From contig CM077666.1 of the NCBI GenBank assembly GCA_039707655.1, positions 300,664,166 to 300,728,165 on the forward strand: a stretch of 64,000 nucleotides of DNA, in the 5' to 3' direction. Under the pieces are notes generated by a model. That model did not search any database. It was given only the letters and a program-made list of their open reading frames with translations, and was not told the origin of the DNA. Shown piece by piece: positions 45,840-55,543 of this stretch (position 1 is its first letter; each line of letters opens with the position of its first letter). The translations under genes were made by a program, and so were the position numbers. This DNA comes from Elymus sibiricus (Eukaryota; Streptophyta; Magnoliopsida; Poales; Poaceae).

Positions 45840-47100
45840 GGCTCTAGAGGTATAATTAATACCTAATCTAAATGGTCGCCGGTGGCTCCTTTTGTCTTCC
45901 TCATGTCCGGCAGCCCGATCACTGGACTGCCGGGAGCCCCGGAGGTATATGCTTCAGCGCAAAGGGCGGCTCGCTTCCCCACCGCTCATCAGAGTGGAAC
46001 CCCCGGCTAATGCTTCAGCTGGAGGGGAAGGGGGCGCCTCCGCTTCCGTGGAGCCCATGCGGGGTCGACGATGGTCTGCGCTGAAGAAGAACCGTGCAAG
46101 ACACCGGCTGTGTACGTCGGCGTCGCCTCGGCGGTGGCCTTCATGGGATACAAGCGGCGGCGGCCTCCCGTGTTCTACTTCTCCTCGATGATGGCGGCGA
46201 GCGCGGACGTGCTGGCTGCCACCTCATCGACATCCGCGCAACCGACTTCTTTCTCTGCCTGCATGGCGTGGCTACGCGCGTGTCGATGGTGGATGGCGCG
46301 GTCGCAGGCACTGGAGGCGCCGTGCGGGCGTGGAGCAACTCGCCAGTCCTCCTCAAGCTGGCCTAGAGCGTCGAGTTGCTGAACCATGCACTTGCTGGGG
46401 GTGGCAACTGGTTCCGTCGGGCTAGGCGAGGGAGGTGGAGCAGCGAGTTGCCTCGCTCGTAACCGCCGGGCTAGGCGGGCCACCCAGCCGGCTTTTATGC
46501 CGAAGAACTGCTCTTCCCGCTCGTTGGAGGCCATCGAAAGAGTGGAGAAAATGGTGGAAGGAGGAGCTTGGCTGGCGTTGCGTTTAATGCCAGCCCGCTC
46601 CTGAACGGACGTGTGGATGTAGTAGGTTCTCGGCTTCCACGCGGGTTTAATGGAGGCGTTTGAATGCGGCATGGAGGCGCGTTCAGCCGGGCGTGCAGCG
46701 GGCGGCGCCCTCGGCTGGCGCGCTGCTTTAATGGCGGATGCGACCTCTCACTCTCAACGCGTCTGCCCTGAGCCACCTTCAATGTGGAGCGGCGCGCTCT
46801 ACAGCGGCGTGAATGCGAGCAGCTGGCGCCGGGCGGGAAGCGCGTGCAGGAGGGGAAGGGGGTTTTGGTGGCCCAGGGCGGTCAGAACCTCAGAACGGGG
46901 CTTGGGATCGGTCCGGACTCCTGATCTATGCCGCTTCAGCTAGGATGAAACTCCATCGTGTGGAACCACACTAGAAAGCTGCGACCATGGTTCCCGTTCC
47001 CCGCCGCTATGGATCGTGCCATCTATGAAGAACGCCTGGGACTGGAACGAGGTGGTGTACATGGAGTCCATCGATAACGTCTAAGTGGAGTAGTCATGCA
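45840..47100. other. GC-rich tract of coding-like composition, no gene called
   Basis: Long frames exist on both strands (e.g. 46,175-46,672 minus, 165 codons, beginning MPHSNASIKPAWKPR). No domain is recognisable and no frame stays open across the whole tract. It could be a decayed gene or transposon ORF. Confidence 0.3.
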
Positions 47101-47526
47101 CAAAATTATGGGAGCGCTATTAATCTATGTACAGTAGTGCACAAATTTTAATACAGGAATGGGGTATGAACTTGTGTGGCATGTTAGCATATGTCCCTTA
47201 GAACTTCCTACAGTAAATGTGTACGTGCTACTTGTGTGGCTGTTGCACGGGCCCCGACACGCTTTGTGAGATTACTAAAAGGTGGCACAGCTTTGGCTAA
47301 AGCTGACCTTGCGCTTGGCTCTTCGCCTCTTCCGGAAGTCGAACAATGATGATGGTAGTACTACTAGTACTACTATAGTACGTACTCCTACTACTAGTAG
47401 TAGTATATAGTTCTGGCAATCTGACACCGAATGAACTGCTACACGTCCATCGCGTAGTAAGCAAAAGCTTCTCCTTGTCCTGCGAGCCACCGAGCACGCG
47501 TGGGCGAGGGAGAGGGCATAGTAAGG

Positions 47527-47720
47527 CTGGTCATAGTGGGTTGTAGACTTGTAGTGCCATTTCGAAAAGAAAAGGTAGTAACTTAGTAACATGCACAGGT
47601 TACTAGTTTATGTTACTATCTCCATAGTGGGGAGTAACTTATATGTGTTGTCATGCAAATGTTCATTTATTAGGCTATAGGCTCATATTGCATTGGAATG
47701 TGTGATGTTATGGTAACTAC
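47527..47720. mobile_element. MITE-like element (GGCTGGTCATAGTGGG terminus)
   Basis: Starts GTAAGGCTGGTCATAGTGGG and has an internal partial mirror (CCATAGTGGGGAGTAAC). This terminus is widespread in Triticeae. The right terminus is not clear. Confidence 0.5.
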
Positions 47721-47723
47721 TAA

Positions 47724-47935
47724 GTACCTCCGTCCTGGTTTATTAGGCCTCTTTGTATTTTGGGTCCAAGTTTGACCATGTATTTAACTAAAAATATATA
47801 AAGTAGTATATGCTACCCAAAATATATTGTTAGATTTGTATTTGAAAGAGGTTTTCTATGGTATAGTTTTTGTAACATATAGTTTATATTTTATTAGTTA
47901 AATTCATGGTCAAACTTTGGCTCAAAATGGAGGGG
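47724..47935. mobile_element. MITE remnant (CTCCGTCC terminus)
   Basis: TACCTCCGTCCTGGTTTATTAGGCC is followed by GGGTCCAAGTTTGACCA, whose mirror (TGGTCAAACTTTGGCTC) is present at 47,910-47,926, giving a large imperfect inverted repeat. The right outer end is degraded (AAAATGGAGGGG). Confidence 0.65.
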
Positions 47936-48058
47936 TAGACTTGTATAGGATCGGACCTTTAGGTGAGATCGTAGGATCAACACTAAAATTTCATATTTAG
48001 ACAATCCAAAATTTTTGCGTACGTGCCATTGAAGGAAAAAACTTTATTTATAAATAAT

Positions 48059-48300
48059 GCGCCACCGCGTCATGGTCGAACTTTGATTCGTTCACGCGTG
48101 GTTCCCGACCCTCCACTTAAGTGAACAACTACTACACGCGTCAAATTATCACACGAGCTGCCTCTTCGTACAGAAATGAGCTCCACCGTGTACCCGCGCG
48201 TGTGTTAGGGAAAGAGGCAAAGAGTACGTGCGTCGGTGCGTGCACCTCTTCTCTTCGTGCACGTACTCCTTTTTTTGCGGGTGATTCGTGCACGTACTCC
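48059..48300. repeat. local duplication, second copy
   Basis: Counterpart of 45,310-45,500; see shared segments there. The right end GTGCACCTCTTCTCTTCGTG recurs at 50,971-50,990. Confidence 0.7.
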
Positions 48301-49990
48301 ACCTACGTTGGTGACCGTTGGTGAGTCTCACTTACACTACTTATCTCCATTTTCTTGCATAACACGTGGACCTGGATGCTGGATGTCTCACATGTCGGTA
48401 AAAGGAAGAAGAATGATTTCCGACGATCGACAAGGAGCCAGGAACCGCACGGTGGAGTACTAGACAGGAGGAGTCCGAAACACGACAGCCCAGTGTAGTT
48501 ACATCATACATGGCCCACCTCACGCTATCACCATATTCTCGGCCTCCGTGCGACACCTAGCTCCACCAGCCCGTATCGCTTCTAGCTCCTCTTCTCTCTC
48601 AAAGTGCGGCGGGTTGGCGATTTTGTCGTCAATTGAGGTCGGTTTGCTCCCACTCCCTCCCACATGTTAGTGATATGCCAAGAGCATTCTAAAAAATGAT
48701 ATATGCCAAGAGGAAGCGCTTTGACCGATGGACCAAACACGACAGGCGTGCCGTGAGTGAGTCCAGTTTCTTGTTTTGAACTTGTTTGGTGTAGTAGTAA
48801 CACTTGGTTTTGCACCTTCGTAGATTGATGCAAATCCCCGCTAAAAAGGCGCTTCGCTTTCTACTAATCCCGTCATCCGTCCTGCTACAGTATATCACTC
48901 ACATCTGGTTTATAGAGCTTAATCTCCAAATTTTTGTATTACTACACCATTTTGTCAGTCTAAATTTTACTGGTCACATTCACATGTTTAGATTTCAAAG
49001 CGCATTAAATTGTTGCGTGCAAGAATTAACAAAAAACTAACCAATGCATGTAAATGTTATTGGTCATTGTACTACTCATGCATGCATGCGTTGATACGTA
49101 CTACTAGTAGTACTACAGTATACTCCAAACGCTCACCATCTAGTAGTTCATTGGTTGGTTTCGATTTTTGACTTGAGCCCCATAAACCCATACACTTGAT
49201 GTTGTGATGCTACCGTCCAATATTCGTGTGTGGTAGTTTCTAGAATAAAAAGGAGGTACTTACTGTGGGAAAGGTGACATGATGGTTGCTTCGTCCGAGC
49301 AACTTACTGTGGGAATATTGGAGTACGAGCGGATTCAATGAATAGTGAAATGATGGTTGCTTCGTCCGAGCAACTTACTGTGGCAAAGGTGGGGCTCTGT
49401 GATTTGACTGCTCAATAGCCAATATTACTGCGGTGCAGCGACCTGGGTGAACCTCCCCTGCGGTTGTGCACTCAATATTGGTGCATGGGACGTGGACCAG
49501 GATGCTGGATGTCCCACATGTCGGCAAAAGGAAGTTCAATGGTTTCTGGCATTGCTATCAAGCTTTCAGGATTTGTTTATATGTCACATACATTTTCCAG
49601 CATAATAAATTATACTGTAATGCTATGAAGCTTTCAACTTTGGTTTCTTGTGTCCACTTGCTTCCAAGGTTGTCTCGTTACAACATTCCATCAAATACAA
49701 GGTTGTCTCGTTACAACATTCCGTCAAATACAAAGAAAACTAACATGGATGCTAATGCATCACAATGATTCGCAGATCAGCCCCAATATTTACATCACAA
49801 CTGAAGAAAAAGTTGTGAGAAGGTCTACAAATAAAGAAAAATTAAAAATGGATCGATGCTCTACGTAGGCATGGTTCCATTTCCTGGCCACGGTGTTCAT
49901 TGGTCGGCAGCTAGTTTCACGCAGCTCTATCGAACTGAACAAGACATGTTAGCCAAGAAAGAAGTCTATGGAGGACATGGACCATCCGAT
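48301..49990. other. low-copy intergenic, no gene called
   Basis: Contains a 34-bp direct repeat (ATGATGGTTGCTTCGTCCGA... at 49,279 and 49,350) and a 32-bp tandem duplication (AAGGTTGTCTCGTTACAACA... at 49,666 and 49,698). GGATGTC(C/T)CACATGTCGG occurs at 48,381 and 49,508, another trace of local duplication. Confidence 0.5.
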
Positions 49991-49993
49991 CAT

Positions 49994-50302
49994 TTTGTGC
50001 AGTTCCACTAAAATCGAGCTGAGCATCCCTGTTTGCAAAGATATGAATAAGTGATTTTACAATAATAGCGGCACTAATTGATGAAACATACACACACAAA
50101 TAGAAGCCGATCACCTTTGCAATCTCTCGTAAAACTAACTACTTGTTGGAGAAGATTAGGCTCGGAGTTGGATGAGGAGGATAGCACAACCAATCTCCCT
50201 TTGTGCAGTCCCACTGAAATGTAGAAACGTTGACCGTGTGACATTTTAGTGGAACTGCATAAAACACTCTTAAGAAAAAAGTGATTTGTGCAGTTCACCA
50301 AA
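49994..50302. repeat. dispersed 20-bp motif, cluster 2 (four copies, one inverted)
   Basis: The motif TTTGTGCAGTTCCACTAAAA or variants occurs at 49,994, 50,200 and 50,285 on the plus strand and, inverted, at 50,241-50,263. The copies at 50,200 and 50,241 face each other. Confidence 0.85.
50200..50263. ncRNA. candidate hairpin, 23-bp arms
   Basis: Arm 50,200-50,222 pairs with 50,241-50,263 over 23 positions with one C-A mismatch and two G-U type pairs; the loop is 18 nt. The shape is compatible with a small-RNA precursor on either strand, but the stem is short and it could equally be chance juxtaposition of two motif copies. Confidence 0.3.
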
Positions 50303-50589
50303 AGGTCGCAATAGCAACGAGGTGAAATGGATAGCCCTGTTTGCAAAAAGAGGTAGAAAGGAAAAAAATACTGGTCAATAACAGTTGATGACACATACGC
50401 CAACAGAAAGAAGCATATTCATTGTATTCAGGGGGAGATAGCAGCACAGTGGTTTCTCTCAAACGGTGTGAGGACGAGATTGCATAATGGGAAGTACTAC
50501 GCCGGCCGAGCTACGTTTTAGGCAAAGAACTAGAGAAGATCCACATGCAGGATTTTCCACATGCAGCGACCTGGGAAGTTGGGAAGTGG

Positions 50590-50930
50590 AGCAAGGCCGG
50601 TTCCAGAGGAAGCTGTACCTGAGGGTCGTCGGGATGTAACTAGGAGGGCGGCGGCGGCCGGAATCTGTTGCGGCAGCGAGCAAGGGGCGAAGGCCCTACC
50701 GTGCCGGAGCTTGGTCGGAGAGAACAACGGGTACTGCAGATCGGGACGCGCCAACAGTGAGTTTCCTGCCTCAACGCCGGCGACCGGAGCAACGCTGCAC
50801 ATCCTCCCTTTCTGCGGGCGGACGGGATCCGGCCGGATCAGTGACCAGCAGTGAGAGAGAGAGAGATTGGCCACCGCCGTCTTGTGTGAGAAAGTGTGAA
50901 GAGACGAACCCCAACAAGCAAGCATTGAGG
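50590..50930 (-). other. GC-rich exon-like block, copy B
   Basis: Counterpart of 44,840-45,180. The minus strand shows a good donor (CCCTCAG/GTACAG near 50,620). The minus frame 50,530-51,003 (157 codons) is not the same frame as in copy A, which argues against a conserved protein. Confidence 0.4.
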
Positions 50931-51717
50931 TGTGTGTTGCTGGGAACGAGACGTGAGTACGTGCGTCGTGCGTGCACCTCTTCTCTTCGTGCACGTACCC
51001 CACCTACGTGGGTGTGTGTGAGAGAGATACAAACCTAGAGAGAGATGGTGAGTGCGTTCGTCAGTGTTTTTTTAGGGGGGTGATTTCGTAAGTGTATTTG
51101 TGTGCGTGAGAGATAGACAGGGAATATGAGTCGATGATATCTCAAAAAAAAATGTAACGTATGCAATGTGTGTGAAATGAAGGCCTAGATATATCATATA
51201 TAGAGGGGGCGATCCACGAGAAGAGAGGAGAGGGATCATCGGCGTGAGATATATATCGATATAATCAAAGAGAGGGATGAAGGTGTATGGGTGCAAGATC
51301 GATAAAGAGAGCCAGCGAAATTATGTGTGCGCACGTCAAAGATATAGGGTGGCTGGCCTACTGGAACGTGAGAGGGGACAGGTGCAGTTTGTGTCTGGCA
51401 AGGAGACCTAACTAGAGCGTTCGACTATCGGTGTGTGTGTGGGGGGGGGGCAGAGACCTAACTAGAGAGGTAGATCGACTGGTATATGTGTGGAGAAGGA
51501 AAGACCTAGCTATGTATCAAGGGAGAACGATCGGCATACATAAATATGTGTAGGAGAGGAATAAGGTTGGGAGAGAGACGGAGCTAGAGTGCCGGAGGGG
51601 TGGTGGTGGAGTTGCTTCTCGGAGATGGTGGGAGAGGCCGACTAGACAAATGGAGGGTACGCCTGCAATATCAATAAGAGAGGGGATGTGTGTCTGTGTG
51701 TGCACGTGCGTGTGAGA
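50931..51717. other. GT/GA-rich intergenic sequence
   Basis: Runs of GTGTGTG and GAGAGAG and no gene. A G9 run lies at about 51,441. Confidence 0.5.
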
Positions 51718-51937
51718 CACTACTGTAGGATGGTCCTAACGCGACACATGCATTAGAGACCCCTCGACCAAACTGTGTGCGATGCATTAATCGCAAACGG
51801 TGTCATATTAAAACCGTTACCAATAAGACGAATTGTGTGTGATGGCGGAGACATCAAGCACGATTCAGATTAGAGTTGCGTGTGCGATACGTGACATACA
51901 GTTGATCCATACGAACCATTTGCGATGAGCCAGAGCA

Positions 51938-52203
51938 ACAGAAACGGTCAGCTAGTTCGAGGTGTGTGCGATATAAGGCATATAGTTCACTCGGATGAAC
52001 TATTTGTGATTACCCAACACAACAGAAACGGTCAGCCAGATCAAGGTGTGTGCGATAGACGGCAAACAGTTCACTCAGATGAACTGTTTCCGATGAGCCG
52101 AAACAACAGAAACGGTCAGCCGGATCAAGGTGTATGCGATAGACAGTAAACAGTTCACTCAGATGAACTATTTCCGATGAGCCAAAACAACAGAAACGGT
52201 CAG
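51938..52203. repeat. 84-bp subterminal tandem repeats
   Basis: ACAGAAACGGTCAG recurs at 51,938, 52,022, 52,106 and 52,190, exactly 84 bp apart. Each unit also carries CAGTTCACTC.GATGAACT, a palindrome that may bind the transposase. Confidence 0.9.
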
Positions 52204-52377
52204 AGCATCTCCAACAACCTTTGTATATTAGATTGCTAAAAACATGTTATAGCAAGAGGAGAGAGAAGGTTTGCAAAGCCAACATGTTTGTTGCTTTGGT
52301 AGCCTTTGTATATTGGATTGCTATATTTGCACAAAGCACACAATGACATGTGGGGACAGTTTGTCATAGACACATCA

Positions 52378-52645
52378 CACGTATACTAGCACAACTCGTG
52401 TACACGTGTGCACACGCGTACGCGTACACTGACGCAACACACACCCATACATGTACACACAGGCATACATGTACATACACGCGTACACGTACACACACGC
52501 AGCACACGCGCTTAGACGTACACACGCATGTACACGTACACACGCGTACACGTACATGTACAGTACACACGCACGCATCACACACATACACGCACACACG
52601 ACGCACATACGCAGCTCACACATACACGTACACATCACACACAGG
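52378..52645. repeat. AC/CG-rich microsatellite
   Basis: Imperfect (CA)n broken by ACGCGTACACGTACA steps, about 270 bp. It creates false frames with alternating His/Thr or Cys/Val. Confidence 0.85.
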
Positions 52646-52728
52646 CCCACTAGTCATTGAGACAAAAATACGAAGGGGACCACTTTTACAAAGCCTTGCC
52701 AAAATTTAGCAAGTGACCTTTGGGTTTG

Positions 52729-53726
52729 TGATGCAGAGCATCCTACGGACATCACCATGTCAAGAGTCCGTTTGACAAGTGACACGTGCGACATCTACTT
52801 CACATACACAAAGGTCAATCCTCTCCTTTACACATGTTCACTTGACTCTTTCGAGGATGATATACTACTTGACACTCCACTCGTGTGCATGCATAGGTAT
52901 TGTCGGAGCTTCACGGACGTCGAGGAGGAGTGCGAGCACCAAGGAACAACTACACCGTCCACGAAGGAAGCATGGAAGCGGAGACGAAAGAAGACGGAGC
53001 TGCGGGAAGCTACAGCGGCCGGACATCCGGGCCCTGGGCCGGACATCCAGCGTCTCCAGATCCAAGCCAGGAGCCACGTCCAGCACCTGCCGAAGCCCAG
53101 CGGCCGGACATCCGGTCGTGCCCCCGGACATCCGGCCTCCCTCCCGGAAATCCGGCGACTGGCAACAGAAGGTTGGCCATCTCCAGGCCGGACATCCGGC
53201 CAGTGCCCCGGACATCCGGCGCCTCCCTAGAGGCCGGACATTCGGGCCCCAGCCCGGACATCCGGCGCCGCCTGCGCGCGTGGACAGGGCCCGAGGCCCA
53301 TGTATCTCTCTTTCCCCCTCCCACTTCATGGCTAGACTATAAATACCCCTTCCCCTCCTCATTCTAGGGTTAGCTAAGATTAGAACTACACATTAGAGCT
53401 TAGCTCATGTACCTCCCCTTGTGGGATTCCTCTTGAGAGAGAGAAGACTCCATTGGAGTACAAGACCTCCTAAGGGAGAAGGATTCCCCAAGTGAATCAT
53501 CAAGACCTCATCTTTTCTTGGATTTGGGATGAACTCTATCTTGTACCGATTTCCCTTTGTTGTTCTTGTACCTTGTGATCTTGTGTGTTTGTCAGTTTAG
53601 TGGATATGTGATTCGACTTGTTCTTGAGTGTTCCTCTCGTGATTTCCCTCGTGTTCTTCCCCGTGTTCTTCGTAGGATCCCCTTCAATTCATGAAAGATC
53701 GTTAATTAGGGTTCCACCCTACATCA
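52729..53726 (+). repeat. 5' LTR
   Basis: TATA box TATAAATA at 53,338-53,345. Upstream of it, 53,018-53,270 carries about eight CCGGACATCCGG palindromes or variants. Confidence 0.93.
53018..53270. repeat. CCGGACATCCGG palindrome array in U3
   Basis: Sites such as GGCCGGACATCCGG are spaced irregularly, immediately upstream of the TATA box. Related sites recur in the leader at 54,040-54,150, some mutated (CCGGATATCCGG, CCGGATGTCCG). Confidence 0.9.
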
Positions 53727-53729
53727 TCT

Positions 53730-53743
53730 TGGTATCATGAGCC
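53730..53743 (+). promoter_or_regulatory. primer binding site, initiator tRNA-Met type
   Basis: TGGTATCATGAGCC, four bases after the LTR, equals the usual TGGTATCAGAGCC complement of initiator tRNA-Met with one extra T. Confidence 0.7.
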
Positions 53744-55543
53744 ACGTTGATCATGAATTTGGAGTCCTACCCCCTCTTTCTAGCCTAATTTTGCTTGTTC
53801 TTGCCCAATTTCGAAAATCCCCACCAAAAATAGCCTCACCATTTTTTTTGCATTTTATTGGTTCTTGTGAGATTTTGTTGTGTTTGATCCATGATTTTGT
53901 TGTTTGGCAAGTGGATCTAGCTTCCCCACCACGAAATTCATTCAAAAATTTCTTTTCCCCCATCAATTTTGCCCCCAAAATCATCAATTTCCGCCCCAAA
54001 TCGAGTTTCGAAGTTCAAATCCCGATCTGGAATTGTCGGGCCGGACATCCGGGCCACCGGCCGGACATCCGGCTCCTGGAGCGCAAAATCGCGCAAGTTT
54101 CTGGACATACAGCCCCGGATATCCGGCCTCACCCCCGGATGTCCGACCCCTGGAGTTTCAGCCTCCCGTGTTTCACCGTTTTGACCATAACTAATTCATC
54201 TGGAGTCCGATTTTGATGTTCTTTAGCTCGTTTTGTAGCTATTGATATCCCCCATCCCACAAAAATACTATCACCATCATTTGACTCCATCCAATTTTGT
54301 GCATTTTTGCATCTTTGCTTAGGCCCTCCACCATATCATTCGAATAACCACCATAGCCTTCCGCAACCTAACCCATTTTGATCCCCATTGCATTTGAGGT
54401 TGTTTGAGTTGTGATTTGTGTCTCCTAACGTGTTTCGGCTACTTAGGGACGGTGACTTCAACTCCACTTCCGCATTGCCAACTCCGCAACCACCACCGCA
54501 TTCCGCAACCATCATTTGACATTTGACATTTGAGATTTTGAGTTTGCGGTTTCCGTTTCCTAAGGTGTTTCGGCTAATTAGGAACGGTTCAACATCGACA
54601 ACACCGCCACTCATCATCGCCACAGACTCGACATCGACATTGTCCACTTCATCCTCATCCGTCCTTGCTTACAAACGAGAACCCACCGACGGTAACTTCG
54701 ACGACATCATTGTATATTTCCTTGCCATTGCATTGATCACCTTGATCCTATTGCGTTACTTACCCATCGAGACTAGCGAGTTGAGAATTGCCGGGCCACG
54801 CTCATTGTGCACCTTAGTGATATGCTTACGCCGCATAGCTACATTTAGCGTGCAATCATCTTGCTATCATCTTTGTGCCATAAGTCTCTCCCGTGCATAT
54901 CTTACATACTTGTCTCATATCATACTTGGTTCGAGCATCAAGCATCGTGGCAAAGCATACAAGAGAAAAAGAGCAAAAGCTTTTAAGCAAAAGAGGAGAT
55001 ACAAAAGAGCTTATAAGCAATAGCATTGAGCCATCTTGCATAGTATATCATATTGGATCATACATACATAGCATACTTGGGATTGAAGACAGCACGGTTA
55101 CTCGCTTAGGTTGGTGCACAAGCGTATCTAGCCCATTTGAGCAATCGAGCTATTGTCTCTCTAGTATCCATGCAACAAGAGCTTTTTGTGTGGTAACACA
55201 TTTTGTGCTCATTCCTTGGTTGACCGAATCCCACTTATCTATCCGTCTGTGTGTTTCCTTGTGCCATCATAGCTATTGATCTATTTGCTTTACATTGCAA
55301 TTTTGTGGATCTTCCTCAACATTTTCGATATCATTGATTAACACTTGCTTGAATTTTGTGCCACTTGTCCTAACCAAGCCACTCGATAAGCTTTACCTTG
55401 TAGGTGTGAGTGAACAAGTCCAGTACCAATTCCACTATTCTCTTAATTCACATTGAGTGACGCGAGATACATCCTCAACTTTGGGAACAGGTAGCTTGAT
55501 ATTGTTTATCTCATTTCCTACTCACCTTTGCTCGAGTCTTGTG
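53744..55543 (+). other. retrotransposon leader region
   Basis: 1.8 kb between primer site and gag. It includes the second palindrome group (54,040-54,150) and a 166-codon frame at 54,523-55,023 without recognisable domain. A repeated TCCTAA.GTGTTTCGGCTA.TTAGG segment occurs at 54,422 and 54,557. Confidence 0.5.

Noticed and set aside
46175..46672. 165-codon minus frame as a host gene
   Set aside because: GC-rich, no domain, competing frames of similar length on the plus strand; kept only as a coding-like tract.
52350..52709. 119-codon His/Thr-rich and 80-91-codon Cys/Val-rich frames
   Set aside because: Products of the imperfect AC microsatellite.
52757..53367. Overlapping 155-187-codon frames in the LTRs (also at 59,984-60,695)
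   Set aside because: Frames exist on both strands because of the GC-rich palindrome array; they carry no domain and sit in the LTR promoter.
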